DNA of 64,000 nt from NCBI GenBank assembly GCA_964536375.1, contig CAZHXF010000008.1, positions 1 to 64,000 of the forward strand, written 5' to 3'. The position numbers and the translations under genes were made by a program. A model generated the notes under the pieces. The model saw only the letters and a list, made by a program, of their open reading frames with translations. It was not told the DNA's origin and searched no databases. Source of the stretch: Desulfuromonas sp964536375. Its GTDB lineage: Bacteria > Desulfobacterota > Desulfuromonadia > Desulfuromonadales > Desulfuromonadaceae. Positions 52,454 through 63,131 of the stretch are shown here, piece by piece. The stretch's first letter is position 1. Every line of letters starts with the position of its first letter.

Positions 52454-54985
52454 TCATTCGACAACCTCACCTTTTTCATCAAAAATCGTAGTCACTTCAA
52501 CTGGTCGCAGATGCCATATATCTTTATTGTACTCGGCCATAGTCCGATCAGTAGAGAAATAACCGCTGCGCGCACAATTAAGGATACTCATCCGCGTCCA
52601 ACGCTGCTGATCCGTAAATGCGGCAGCCACAAGTTCCTGAGTCTGGACATAACTACGAAAATCGGCAAGAGTCATCCATGGATCAAACACAGACTTAAGT
52701 GACGCAATTAGATTATCAAAAATACCCGCTTCAAACTGATTGAAATATCCGGATTCCAACAAATTCATCACCTGCTTCAGCTGCGGATCATTATTAATCA
52801 GTGCTACAGGATCATAGTGAGTTTTCATTTCTTCAACTTCGTCGGCACGCAAACCAAACAAGAAAAAGTTTTCTGCACCAACCGCCTCAAGAATTTCCAC
52901 ATTAGCACCATCAAAAGTCCCGATAGTAACCGCACCATTAAGCATAAACTTCATATTGCCGGTACCAGAAGCTTCTTTGCCCGCAGTAGATATTTGTTCA
53001 GACAGATCACTACCCGAGCAGATCACCTCCATGGCTGAAACATTGAAATTTGGCAGGAACACCAACTTTAGGCGCTCACCAATCGCGGGATCATTATTTA
53101 TTACCTGAGCAACATTGTGAATAAGTTTAATGGTGGTCTTCGCCACCGCATAGCCAGGAGCTGCCTTGCCTCCAATTATTACACAGCGATTTGTCCAACC
53201 TTGGGTAGAGCCAAACTTTATTTGCGCATAGAGGTTTATGATATGCAGCACATTTAGCAACTGACGCTTATACTCGTGAATACGCTTTACCTGAACATCG
53301 AACAGTGAGGCTGGTGGTAAAATAATTCCGGTACGTTCCAGAACTAGCGCGGCAAGCCGTTTTTTATTATGCTGCCGCATTTCCAGCCACTTGGCAACAA
53401 AATCACCATCGTCAATCAACTGTTCCACGCGGCTCAATTGGCTAAGATCTGTGAGCCAACCATCTCCCAATCTGTCGCATAACAATTGGCGCAACTTTGG
53501 GTTCGCCACCCCCAACCAGCGCCGCGGGGTCACGCCATTGGTTTTATTATTAAATTTTTCTGGCCACATGGCGTAAAAGTCACTGAACAACCCTTCCTTG
53601 AGTAGCCGCGAATGCAATGTTGCCACACCGTTAACAGAAAAGCTGCCGACAATAGCCAGATGCGACATGCGGATATTCTGCTGTTCATCAATAATTGACA
53701 TGCTCTTCCAGCGTGACTGATCGGTGGGCCAGCGCATGGAAACCTGCATCATAAACCGGGCATTAATTTCGTAGATTATCTCCAACACCCGCGGCAATAA
53801 GCGCTTAAACAACACTATCGCCCAACACTCCAGAGCTTCTGGCAACAGGGTGTGATTGGTGTAAGCCATGGTATTACGCACAATCTGCCAAGCTGCGTCC
53901 CACTCCATCTGTTCTTCGTCGAGCAACAGGCGCATCAACTCGGCAACTGCCAAACTGGGATGGGTATCATTGAGTTGAAAAACATTGTTAGCAGCAAAAG
54001 AACTAAAATCGCTGCCGTGTCCCCTTTTCCAATGACCAAGAATATCCTGCAAACTGGCTGAAACCAGAAAATATTGCTGACGCAAGCGCAACTCTTTACC
54101 ACTTTCGCTGCTATCGTTGGGATAGAGCACCATGGTTATATTCTCAGCCTCATTTTTCTCAGATACGGCCTCAAAATAGGAACCGGCATTGAACTCTGAC
54201 AGGTTGAAAGCTTCTGCCGAAGCCGAGGACCACAGGCGCAAGGTATTAACCGTCTGGTTGTGATAACCAGAGATCGGCACATCATAAGGGACAGCCAACA
54301 CCTCTTCATCGTGTTCCCAATGAACAATCAAACGCCCGTCACCATGAGTATCCTTATACATGCGGGTATAACCACCAAAACGCACCATGCACGTGTAATC
54401 CGGGCGGCGCACCTCCCACGGATATTCATCGAAGCCCAACCACTGATCGGGTTCTTCCACCTGATAACCATTTTGAATACGTTGACGAAACATGCCATAT
54501 TTGTAGCGCAAACCGTAACCCATTACCGGCAACTGCATGGTGGCACAACTATCCATAAAGCAAGCAGCCAGCCGGCCCAACCCTCCATTGCCTAACCCGG
54601 CATCACGCTCGGCATCCTCAATATCTTCTAAGGCTTTGCCCACCTCAAACAGCGCCTTATTTACGCTATCATCCAGATCAAGGTTGAGCAGATTATTACT
54701 CAGCGAGCGCCCAATAAGAAATTCCATGGACAGATAATAAGCCCGCCTGGTGTCGGCCTGATAGTCAGCGAGCCAGGTCTGTTTCCAGTGAGCCATCAAA
54801 CGATCACGCACTGTGTAGGTTAGGGCTTTAAACAGATAATAGCTGGGAGAGTCTAGGTGGCGACCAAAGGTGTTATACAGGTAATGGATAAAGCTGGTTT
54901 CGACACTTTCCACATCATTACCTAAACTGCGCAGGGCTTTGAGCATCACCGCAGCTGATTTATCATCCAAGGTCGGTATCGACAT
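52454..54985 (-). CDS. glgP: Glycogen phosphorylase
   Basis: 843 residues from ATG 54985 (AAGGAG six bases upstream). GT35 motifs: MEFLIGRSLSNNLLNL, GNGGLGRLAACFMDS, and the PLP-lysine block EASGTGNMKFMLNGAVTIG followed by FDGANVEI. Releases glucose-1-phosphate from glycogen ends. Last gene of the leftward glycogen operon, ten bases after glgA. Length and motifs are ordinary. Confidence 0.97.
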   Translation of the reverse strand: MSIPTLDDKSAAVMLKALRSLGNDVESVETSFIHYLYNTFGRHLDSPSYYLFKALTYTVRDRLMAHWKQTWLADYQADTRRAYYLSMEFLIGRSLSNNLLNLDLDDSVNKALFEVGKALEDIEDAERDAGLGNGGLGRLAACFMDSCATMQLPVMGYGLRYKYGMFRQRIQNGYQVEEPDQWLGFDEYPWEVRRPDYTCMVRFGGYTRMYKDTHGDGRLIVHWEHDEEVLAVPYDVPISGYHNQTVNTLRLWSSASAEAFNLSEFNAGSYFEAVSEKNEAENITMVLYPNDSSESGKELRLRQQYFLVSASLQDILGHWKRGHGSDFSSFAANNVFQLNDTHPSLAVAELMRLLLDEEQMEWDAAWQIVRNTMAYTNHTLLPEALECWAIVLFKRLLPRVLEIIYEINARFMMQVSMRWPTDQSRWKSMSIIDEQQNIRMSHLAIVGSFSVNGVATLHSRLLKEGLFSDFYAMWPEKFNNKTNGVTPRRWLGVANPKLRQLLCDRLGDGWLTDLSQLSRVEQLIDDGDFVAKWLEMRQHNKKRLAALVLERTGIILPPASLFDVQVKRIHEYKRQLLNVLHIINLYAQIKFGSTQGWTNRCVIIGGKAAPGYAVAKTTIKLIHNVAQVINNDPAIGERLKLVFLPNFNVSAMEVICSGSDLSEQISTAGKEASGTGNMKFMLNGAVTIGTFDGANVEILEAVGAENFFLFGLRADEVEEMKTHYDPVALINNDPQLKQVMNLLESGYFNQFEAGIFDNLIASLKSVFDPWMTLADFRSYVQTQELVAAAFTDQQRWTRMSILNCARSGYFSTDRTMAEYNKDIWHLRPVEVTTIFDEKGEVVE

Positions 54986-54995
54986 CACGGTCTCC

Positions 54996-56489
54996 TTAAT
55001 GGGTTACTCGGTGATAGAGCTCCAGATAGGTCTGAGCGCTGCGTTGCCAGGCAAAGTCCTGCAGCATGCCGTTTTTTTGCAGGGATTGCCAATTCCGGGG
55101 TTGACGATACACAGCTAAAGCGCGCAGCACCGTCAAGAACAAAGTGCGGGCATCCAAGCCATTAAAAACAAAACCGGTAGCGGTTCCAGCGGCAAGGGTT
55201 GCAGCATTGGTATCGACAACTGTATCCTTCAACCCCCCGGTACCATGCACAATTGGTGGCGTACCATAGGCGAGGCTATACATCTGATTCAAGCCGCATG
55301 GTTCAAAGCGCGATGGCATGAGAAACATATCAGCTCCAGCCTCAATCATATGTGCCAACTCCTCCGAATAACCAATAGTAACAAATACGCGTTGCGGGAA
55401 ATCATGCGCTAATTCAGCAAATTGCTGTTCAAATTTAGCACTGCCAGAGCCAACTATGACAAAACAAGCATCAGTTTCCTCAACCAGTTTGGGAATAACC
55501 TGCACCATCAGGTCAACCCCTTTCTGTTCTACCATGCGCCCGATAAAGCCAATAAGTGGAGACGCAGAGATCGCACTTGAGCTATCCACGCCAAGATGTT
55601 GCAACAGCGCCTGTTTATTGCGCTTTTTCTGCGCCACGCGACCACCTTGCACCGAATAATTAAACGGCAAATATTGATCAAACTGGGGACTCCACACCTG
55701 CGGATCAATACCATTCAATACTCCGAGCAACCGCCCTTGGATACGGCGCTGTTGCAGCACCGCATCCAAACCAAAACCATATTCGATAGTACATATCTCT
55801 GCAGCATAACTGGGACTTACTGTAGTTACATAATCGGCAAAAACAATACCCCCCTTCAGCATCGACATAGAGCCATAAAACTCCAGAGCACCCAAATGCC
55901 ACCACTGCTGCGGCAGATTCAAACCCTCAAACAATGCGTAGGGGAAGTAGCCGCCATAAGAGAGATTATGGATGGTAAAAACTGTTTTCGGGCGCTGATC
56001 ACGGCGCTCCAAACTTATCAGAGCTGGCACCAGACCGGTTTGCCAATCGTTACTGTGTACAACGTCCGGCTTCCAATCCAAGTCACACCTGTCCATAGCC
56101 ACATCGGCAACAACTTGGGCAAACATCCCAAAGCGCTCACCGTTGTCGGGCCAGTCATCTCCTACCGCAGTTCGATAGGGATCTCCCGGGCGCGCAAACA
56201 AATCCTCGATGTCTACCAACAACAGCGAGCAGCCACTCAAGGCGGCAACTCCGGTGGTATCAGCCCTGAACAAACGCAGTTGGCGCTGACGCCCACAACC
56301 ATTTACCTGTCTGGTACACACGAGTTCCAAATCACCGAGAATCTCCAGCGCCGCTGCATAAGCTGGCATAATCAGGGTCACATCCTGATGTAAAGATTTC
56401 AGTGCCGAGGTCAATCCCGCTGAAACATCAGCCAGACCACCCGTTTTAATCAGTGGGTATATTTCCGAGCTAGCAAATAATATTTTCAT
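54996..56489 (-). CDS. glgA: Glycogen synthase (ADP-glucose, GT5)
   Basis: 497 residues from the second of two ATGs, five bases after GGAG; the start overlaps the glgB stop. N-terminal MKILFASSEIYPLIKTGGLADV contains the ADP-glucose-binding KTGGL; HSNDWQTGLVPALI, LIGFIGRMVEQKG and LMPSRFEPCGLNQMYSLAYGT follow. Adds glucose from ADP-glucose to alpha-1,4 chains. Between glgB and glgP, translationally coupled to glgB. Confidence 0.97.
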   Translation of the reverse strand: MKILFASSEIYPLIKTGGLADVSAGLTSALKSLHQDVTLIMPAYAAALEILGDLELVCTRQVNGCGRQRQLRLFRADTTGVAALSGCSLLLVDIEDLFARPGDPYRTAVGDDWPDNGERFGMFAQVVADVAMDRCDLDWKPDVVHSNDWQTGLVPALISLERRDQRPKTVFTIHNLSYGGYFPYALFEGLNLPQQWWHLGALEFYGSMSMLKGGIVFADYVTTVSPSYAAEICTIEYGFGLDAVLQQRRIQGRLLGVLNGIDPQVWSPQFDQYLPFNYSVQGGRVAQKKRNKQALLQHLGVDSSSAISASPLIGFIGRMVEQKGVDLMVQVIPKLVEETDACFVIVGSGSAKFEQQFAELAHDFPQRVFVTIGYSEELAHMIEAGADMFLMPSRFEPCGLNQMYSLAYGTPPIVHGTGGLKDTVVDTNAATLAAGTATGFVFNGLDARTLFLTVLRALAVYRQPRNWQSLQKNGMLQDFAWQRSAQTYLELYHRVTH

Positions 56490-58675
56490 CATTTCTCCTG
56501 TAGACGTAATACCAGCACCGATAGCGGTGGCAACGTTATACAAGCACTGGCCGGGCGTCCCATCCAGCGATAATCTTCTCCATTTATCCAGCCAGCATTA
56601 CCTACATTGCTACCCCCATAGGTGCCAGCATCGGAATTAAAAAGCTCACTATACTTACCCGCGCACGGCAAGCCGATGCGATAATCAAGTCGCACCACTG
56701 GGGTAAAATTGAAGACGCAGATCAAGTGTTCTCCATCAGAGTGACGAATAAAACTCAGCACCGATTGCTGGCAATCGCGACAGTCTATCCACTCAAAACC
56801 AGATGCTTCAAAGTCATGACGATATAAAGCTGGCTGCTGACGATATAGCATATTAAGATCACGCGCCATAAGCTGCACACCGCGATGGTTCTCCTGATCA
56901 CACAATCCCCAGTCAAGTTGACTGCTCTCATCCCATTCACGCCACTGACCGAACTCCCCACCCATAAACAACAGTTTCTTGCCCGGATTAAGCATCTGGT
57001 AACTGAGCAGCAAACGTAGATTTGCCAGTTTCTGCCACACATCGCCCGGCATCTTACTCACCAGCGACCCTTTGAGATGGACAACTTCATCGTGAGATAG
57101 CGGTAAAATAAAATTTTCGTAGTAGGCATACATCTGACCAAAGGTCAGCTGGTTTTGGTTATAAGCACGATATATTGGATCTTGAGCAAAATAATCCAGA
57201 GTGTCGTTCATCCACCCCATATTCCACTTCATGCTGAAACCCAAACCGCCCATCCACACCGGGCGCGATACCATAGACCACGAAGTCGACTCCTCAGCCA
57301 TCAACACCGCACCAGGTGCCTGGGCATGGACTTCGGTATTTAACGTCTTGATAAACTCGATAGCCTCTAAGTTTTCATTGCCCCCATGGACATTAGGTAA
57401 CCACTCGCCATTGTTACGATCGTAGTCGAGATACAACATGGAGGCCACGGCATCGACACGCAAGCCGTCGACATGAAACTCGTGTACCCAATACAACGCA
57501 TTGGCAATAAGAAAATTACGCACCTCGTTGCGCCCATAGTTGAAGATATAGGTACCCCACTCTTTATGCTCGCCCCGGCGTGGATCTTCATGTTCATACA
57601 GCGCCGTACCATCAAAGCGCGCTAGAGCAAACGCATCTTTGGGAAAATGGGCGGGTACCCAATCGAGATACACGCCAATCCCATGTGTGTGGCAATGATC
57701 AACAAAGTAACGAAAATCATCTGGCTCTCCAAAACGCCGGGTCGGTGCAAAATAAGCTGAAGTTTGATAGCCCCAGGATTCATCCAGCGGATGTTCGCTG
57801 ATCGGCAATAAATTGAGGTGGGTGTAACCCATCCACAGGACATACTCAACTAGACGATGAGCTATTTCCCGATAGTTCAAAAAGCGCCCATCATCACTGC
57901 GCTGCCATGAGCCTAAATGTACCTCGTACATAGATATTGGCTCATGTTGCCAATCAGAGCTACGCCGAGCAGCTAACCAGTCTGCATCCTGCCATTGATA
58001 ATTGCTGGCATGAACTATAGACGCCGTGCGCGGCCGCATCTCCATAGCGCGCGCATAGGGATCTGCTTTCAAAATACAGTCACCGTTTAGGGTGCGCAAC
58101 TCAAACTTATAACGATCATTAGACTGCAAACCAGGGATAAACAGCTCCCACACCCCACAGCGCCCCCGCGAACGCATGGGATGACGCAAACCATGCCAGC
58201 CATTGAAATTGCCAACCACCGATACTCGCGCCGCAGAAGGCGCCCACACGGCAAATTGCACCCCGGAAACACCATCTATCTCACAAACGCGCGCCCCCAG
58301 AACGTTATACAAATTCCAGTGCCGCCCCTCGGACAACAGGTGCATATCCAGCGCACCGACCTGGGGCAAAAAGGTATAGGGTGACACCACTCGGGACACT
58401 TGACCGGTGGTCTCCGTCCACTCCACCCAGTAGTGCTGCGGCAGGTTGTTTTTTTGCTCGGCATTTAGAAAAGCATGGAACATACCACTAGAGTCAAGCT
58501 GCTGCAGCTCAATACCACCTTCAAGCATAGCACTGACAGCATTCGGCAACCATGCGCGTACCACCCAGTGATCGTCGAGCTCATGGCAGCCTAGCACCAC
58601 GAATGGATCATGGTGACAGCCCCATTGCAGACATTTCAAATCATAATCCTCTGCAGTCAAAGACGAAGCAGGCAT
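56489..58675 (-). CDS. glgB: 1,4-alpha-glucan branching enzyme (GH13)
   Basis: 728 residues. N-terminal CBM48-type domains (~15-225, e.g. GVQFAVWAPSAARVSVVGNFNGW), GH13 barrel with HMNLLPISEHP-like THLNLLPISEHPLDESWGYQ, catalytic nucleophile in GLRVDAVASMLY, acid/base in LMAEESTSW and the third Asp in LPLSHDEVVH. C-terminal beta domain. Makes alpha-1,6 branches. Its ATG follows the malQ TAA immediately and its stop overlaps glgA. Confidence 0.97.
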   Translation of the reverse strand: MPASSLTAEDYDLKCLQWGCHHDPFVVLGCHELDDHWVVRAWLPNAVSAMLEGGIELQQLDSSGMFHAFLNAEQKNNLPQHYWVEWTETTGQVSRVVSPYTFLPQVGALDMHLLSEGRHWNLYNVLGARVCEIDGVSGVQFAVWAPSAARVSVVGNFNGWHGLRHPMRSRGRCGVWELFIPGLQSNDRYKFELRTLNGDCILKADPYARAMEMRPRTASIVHASNYQWQDADWLAARRSSDWQHEPISMYEVHLGSWQRSDDGRFLNYREIAHRLVEYVLWMGYTHLNLLPISEHPLDESWGYQTSAYFAPTRRFGEPDDFRYFVDHCHTHGIGVYLDWVPAHFPKDAFALARFDGTALYEHEDPRRGEHKEWGTYIFNYGRNEVRNFLIANALYWVHEFHVDGLRVDAVASMLYLDYDRNNGEWLPNVHGGNENLEAIEFIKTLNTEVHAQAPGAVLMAEESTSWSMVSRPVWMGGLGFSMKWNMGWMNDTLDYFAQDPIYRAYNQNQLTFGQMYAYYENFILPLSHDEVVHLKGSLVSKMPGDVWQKLANLRLLLSYQMLNPGKKLLFMGGEFGQWREWDESSQLDWGLCDQENHRGVQLMARDLNMLYRQQPALYRHDFEASGFEWIDCRDCQQSVLSFIRHSDGEHLICVFNFTPVVRLDYRIGLPCAGKYSELFNSDAGTYGGSNVGNAGWINGEDYRWMGRPASACITLPPLSVLVLRLQEK

Positions 58676-60052
58676 TTATAAAGTACCCCCTGTGGAATAA
58701 CGCTTGCTGCGCAGCAATCTGGTGCGAATTTGCTCAGACAACTGCGGTGACACCTGCTGCCAGGCAAAACGCCAGTTCCAGTTGTCTTCCGTGGTACTTG
58801 GGGTATTAGTGCGGTGCTCAGCGCCTAAAGCCAGCCAATCCTGCATAGGAATTATTGCCATCTGCGCCACAGATTGTAATGCGGCCTCAATTAACGGCCA
58901 CGGCATCGAACCAACCCCTTCAGGCAGCTGCTGCAATACTAGTTGCTGCAGCCCAGGTTCCAAATCGGCAAACCAGCCACAGGTAGTATTGTTGTCGTGC
59001 GTGCCGGTGTACACTACTGAATTCTCAACCTGACTAATCAAACTATGCGGGTTATCTGCCGCTGGAGGAAAACCGAACTGCAACACCGACAAGCTCGGCA
59101 AGGCAAACTCTTCACGCAAGGCAACCACCTCGTCGTTAATAACACCTAAATCTTCCGCCACGAATGGCATAGTGGGAAAATCCAGACTAAGTGCCTGCAA
59201 TAACTGACGCCCCGGAGTCTCGACCCAAGTTCCATCAATCGCAGTTGGTGATGTCGCCGGAATCTCCCATAGCGCCTGCAACCCGCGAAAATGGTCAATA
59301 CGTACCAAGTCAACCTGACGCAAGGTACTGGCCGTCCGCCTGCGCCACCAAGCAAAATTATTCTGCTCCATCAATACCCAATTATAATGTGGATTGCCCC
59401 AGCGCTGGCCAGTTACAGAAAAATAATCTGGCGGCACTCCTGCTACAACCGTTGGCTGAAATTGCTCGTCCAGCTTGAATAAATGTGGCTGCGCCCAGAC
59501 ATCGGCACTATCGTAGGCTACTGCGATAGGCAGATCACCAAATAATATGATGTTGCGCGCATGAGCCAGATGTTTTATCTGTTCCCAGCGTTTAAACAAC
59601 AAGCATTGATCCCATTGCAACTGCCGGATTAGCGTTTGATTTTCATTAGCGAATTGCTGCAGCGCCTGCGGCTCACGGCAACGAAACTGCTGTGGCCAAT
59701 CTGACCATTGTTGCTCGGCATGATATTCATGCAGAACAACAAATAACGCATAGTCGTCCAGCCATTTAGCTTCAGATTGCTGAAATGAAGCGAATTCATC
59801 TTCGTTTATTGGGACAAAGGTCTGCTCAGCTGGCAGCAGTGCCGGATTCAAGGCGTGAGCAGAGTAGGCCTGATATGGAGAACGATCACGATGGGGCGCG
59901 CCCAGAGGCAACATTTGCCATACTGACAACCCCGCTACCACCATCCAGTCAAGAAAGCGCTCGACGTTATCATCCAAAACACCATTCGGTAATGAGGTGG
60001 GGTGCAACAACACTCCGGCACTACGGCTGGTCTTACGATGTATAGTATCCAC
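58676..60052 (-). CDS. malQ: 4-alpha-glucanotransferase (GH77)
   Basis: 458 residues, slightly short for the family (~500). Start GTG with AGGA six bases upstream. Motifs: SAGVLLHPTSLPN, WQMLPLGAPHRDRSPYQAYSA, nucleophile Asp in LVRIDHFRGL, acid/base Glu in VAEDLGVI and third Asp in YTGTHDNNTTCGWF. Transfers maltodextrin segments, complementing GH57 and GlgP in glycogen turnover. Directly abuts glgB. Confidence 0.95.
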   Translation of the reverse strand: MDTIHRKTSRSAGVLLHPTSLPNGVLDDNVERFLDWMVVAGLSVWQMLPLGAPHRDRSPYQAYSAHALNPALLPAEQTFVPINEDEFASFQQSEAKWLDDYALFVVLHEYHAEQQWSDWPQQFRCREPQALQQFANENQTLIRQLQWDQCLLFKRWEQIKHLAHARNIILFGDLPIAVAYDSADVWAQPHLFKLDEQFQPTVVAGVPPDYFSVTGQRWGNPHYNWVLMEQNNFAWWRRRTASTLRQVDLVRIDHFRGLQALWEIPATSPTAIDGTWVETPGRQLLQALSLDFPTMPFVAEDLGVINDEVVALREEFALPSLSVLQFGFPPAADNPHSLISQVENSVVYTGTHDNNTTCGWFADLEPGLQQLVLQQLPEGVGSMPWPLIEAALQSVAQMAIIPMQDWLALGAEHRTNTPSTTEDNWNWRFAWQQVSPQLSEQIRTRLLRSKRYSTGGTL

Positions 60053-60075
60053 AGTTATTCCTCAAATATACCAGT

Positions 60076-61800
60076 TCAATTTCTAATCATCGCCCCAGCG
60101 TTCGCGTGCCCGTCACCACCACCATGCGACACCGGAATTTTAATATTTTGCGGTGGGACTTTCTCCAGCAATTTATACAGGCGCATAAGGTGGCGCCGGA
60201 ACAGCTGGTCAAAATCTGCCACACTTTTGGAGGGGTTATTATCACCAAACCACCAAAACCAGTCAGAACCTTCGCACACCGCCAACTGTTGTTCCACCTC
60301 GGCTTGGCGCTCTGGGGATAACAACCCAGAGTCGGCTACACGGTCATAACAATTTTTCGCCTCTATCAACAGATCCCAGGCTCGGTTTTTATCTTTGTCA
60401 CCAATCCAGGTAGAAAATGAACCGTACACCCAACTACCGGCACGTAGCTCTTTCAACTCAGCCACCGGAATCTGCTGTTTACTATCCAGTACCTCACTGA
60501 AAGTGGTCATCTCTAATAGGGGATGACTGGTTAAATTGCTATATAAGGCTTGGAGAAAATCAAAAGCATTGTTCGGGTAGTATTCCCAGGCATTCTCTCC
60601 GTCGAGAATGACCGTGACCACCTGGGTTCCGGCATCGTTTTCCAAATAACCAGCTATATTCTCCAAGTTACGACAAAAATCATTGGCAGCATCTTGAGCA
60701 TTCCAGTCTTTATATTGGAAACCAATCAAATCCGACAAGCCATCGTCGCGAAAAAATAATGTGCTCTTGTGCGGCGGATTAACGATTGGTTGATAAAGCA
60801 TCTTCTTGTGCTCCATTTTTGACGCTGGAACTTTGGACGCTTCACACGATCCACGCCAGACACCCTCTCCGGAAGCGGTCCATTCAAAGCCAAGCTGATC
60901 GATCAATTCCAGAGCAGCACTGCTGACTCCACCTTCCGACAACCACACACCGCGCGGCGCTACGCCAAAATACTCCTTAAACACATCAAGACCATGGTTG
61001 AAATGCCACAGCGCACGTTCTTTGCCCTCGGGGTAATTGGGATAACTAGGCAGAGTTGCCTCAGGGTGGACATCACTCATCGCAGTAAAATCGAGGAGCA
61101 ATGGAACTATAGGATGACCATATGGCGACATAGAAAGCTCAATTCTGCCTGATTCCATCAACGCACGATAGCGTGGAATTATACTCTCTACCGTTTCAGT
61201 CATCACCTCCATCAACAGAAGCTGATCAACACGGGTGAAATTATTTTTACGCTGCATCAAGCGGGTGACACGGACATCCCCCTTCCGGACACTGGCGCCC
61301 AGCCAAGCCAGATGATACCACATCAACAGGTCGACAAAAAACTGATGATTCAGATAACTGACCCGTACCGTATCTAACTCACCTGCGGTATATTGTTCTA
61401 GGGCGATATCAACCAAAGCTCTAAACGGGGCATAATTGTTTATTGTTTGCGGGGCGTAGGCGCGCTGACACGCCATGATGATCTCAGCGCGTGATTCCGG
61501 TGCGGTTGGTATCGGCTTTTCACCTGAAACCAGATTAAGTAACGGATCATGCATCAGTACGCCATCCTTGAGCCAGGCGCGCATCTGGCACCCGTAATCA
61601 TCCAACTGTTCTAGCAACACCGGAGCGAAATTTACTACCACGCGCGCCGCCGGAAAAGATTCCAGATGCGCTGCCATGTCGGCATAATCCTTCATGGCAT
61701 GCAAATAGACCCAAGGCAAGCGATAACAATTATCCAGACCATCGCGATAATATGGTTGATGCATATGCCAACACAGAACAACTTTAATTTTTTTAGTCAT
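60076..61800 (-). CDS. Glycoside hydrolase family 57 protein
   Basis: 574 residues. GH57 motifs in order: WHMHQPYY (motif 1), SPYGHPIVPLL (motif 2), nucleophile Glu in GVWLSEGGVSS (motif 3), catalytic Asp in VILDGENAWEYY (motif 4) and a helical C-terminal region with WFWWFGDNN. GH57 includes alpha-amylases, 4-alpha-glucanotransferases and branching enzymes; the WFWWFGDNN ending is seen in the amylase-like group often placed in glycogen operons. Exact activity not settled. 19 bases after glgC, 23 before malQ. Confidence 0.9.
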   Translation of the reverse strand: MTKKIKVVLCWHMHQPYYRDGLDNCYRLPWVYLHAMKDYADMAAHLESFPAARVVVNFAPVLLEQLDDYGCQMRAWLKDGVLMHDPLLNLVSGEKPIPTAPESRAEIIMACQRAYAPQTINNYAPFRALVDIALEQYTAGELDTVRVSYLNHQFFVDLLMWYHLAWLGASVRKGDVRVTRLMQRKNNFTRVDQLLLMEVMTETVESIIPRYRALMESGRIELSMSPYGHPIVPLLLDFTAMSDVHPEATLPSYPNYPEGKERALWHFNHGLDVFKEYFGVAPRGVWLSEGGVSSAALELIDQLGFEWTASGEGVWRGSCEASKVPASKMEHKKMLYQPIVNPPHKSTLFFRDDGLSDLIGFQYKDWNAQDAANDFCRNLENIAGYLENDAGTQVVTVILDGENAWEYYPNNAFDFLQALYSNLTSHPLLEMTTFSEVLDSKQQIPVAELKELRAGSWVYGSFSTWIGDKDKNRAWDLLIEAKNCYDRVADSGLLSPERQAEVEQQLAVCEGSDWFWWFGDNNPSKSVADFDQLFRRHLMRLYKLLEKVPPQNIKIPVSHGGGDGHANAGAMIRN

Positions 61801-61819
61801 GAATTACCTACCGTAAGAT

Positions 61820-63076
61820 TTAACGCACCACATGGAGTTGCTGTCCCAGCATTTCCGGGGTCACCAAAACAATACCGTTGTCATCAACATAGAAACGTTT
61901 TCTATCCTCGACGATATCTTCACCAATAATAGTATTTGGTGGCAAAATACACGCCTTATCAAGCACGGCATTGCTAATACGACAATTACGACCAATCTCA
62001 ACAAGCGGCAGCACCACACTGTCCTTTACGGAAGCATAACTATGTAAAAAACAACCAGTGGAGATAACTGAGCGTTTAACACGTGCGCCAGATAGAATAC
62101 AACCACCAGAGATCAGGGAGTCAATAGCCACTCCACGCCGACCTTCATCATCAAAAGCAAATTTGGCCGGCGGCATCTGTGCCTGATAGGTCCATATGGG
62201 CCAATCGACATTATACATATTAAGCTCTGGCGTGATTGAACATAAATCCATATTTGCCTTCCAGTACGATTCTACCGTACCAACATCGCGCCAATAACCA
62301 GGCTTGCCATCCTCATCAACAAATGGATAGGCCATGACATTGCTGTCTTTAATAATGGAAGGAATGATGTCTTTGCCAAAATCTTTTGTTGATGACGGGT
62401 TGTCCTGGTCCTCAATTAATTTATTAAACAAAAACTCTGGCGAAAAAATATAGATACCCATTGATGCAAGTGCATGATCGGGTTTGCCTGGCATGGCCTC
62501 TGGATCAGCTGGTTTTTCAGTAAAACGGGTAATGCGCAAATTGGAATCTACCGACAGCACGCCAAAACCTTTAGCCTCATCCCGCGGCACTTCGACACAA
62601 CCAATGGTAACGTCAGCGCCAGATCTGGCATGAGTTTCGATCATATTACGATAATCCATGGCATAGATATGATCACCACCCAAAATCAAAACATAGCGCG
62701 GCTTGTGCTGACGGATAATATCCAGATTCTGATACAGCGCGTTTGCCGTCCCCTGGTACCACTGATCACCAAGACGCTGCTGTGCCGGCAACAATTCAAC
62801 AAACTCACCAATCTCATAGCGCATAAAGTTCCACGCCCGTTGCACGTGACGAATAAGGGAGTGCGACTTGTACTGGGTCAAAATACCTATATGGCGAATA
62901 TCTGAATTTACACAGTTAGATAAGACAAAGTCGATAATGCGATACTTGCCGCCAAAGGGCACCGACGGTTTCGCCCGCCATAGTGTCAATTCTTTTAAAC
63001 GGTTCCCCGCACCACCAGCTAAAACAAGAGCCAGAGTGTTGTGCGTAAGATCGGTAATGCTCGAGTAATTCTTCAT
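61820..63076 (-). CDS. glgC: Glucose-1-phosphate adenylyltransferase
   Basis: 418 residues from ATG 63076 (GGGAG five bases upstream). ALVLAGGAGNRLKELT is the nucleotide/pyrophosphorylase loop; AKPSVPFGGKYRIIDF, ILGGDHIYAMDY, FTEKPADP and a C-terminal left-handed beta-helix (~290-418, ISGGCILSGARVKRSVIS). Makes ADP-glucose, the committed and normally allosterically controlled step of glycogen synthesis. Confidence 0.97.
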   Translation of the reverse strand: MKNYSSITDLTHNTLALVLAGGAGNRLKELTLWRAKPSVPFGGKYRIIDFVLSNCVNSDIRHIGILTQYKSHSLIRHVQRAWNFMRYEIGEFVELLPAQQRLGDQWYQGTANALYQNLDIIRQHKPRYVLILGGDHIYAMDYRNMIETHARSGADVTIGCVEVPRDEAKGFGVLSVDSNLRITRFTEKPADPEAMPGKPDHALASMGIYIFSPEFLFNKLIEDQDNPSSTKDFGKDIIPSIIKDSNVMAYPFVDEDGKPGYWRDVGTVESYWKANMDLCSITPELNMYNVDWPIWTYQAQMPPAKFAFDDEGRRGVAIDSLISGGCILSGARVKRSVISTGCFLHSYASVKDSVVLPLVEIGRNCRISNAVLDKACILPPNTIIGEDIVEDRKRFYVDDNGIVLVTPEMLGQQLHVVR

Positions 63077-63131
63077 ATTATCTCCCAAATATTATACCTG
63101 ATAGAGACCACAACTGTAGACATACAGATCA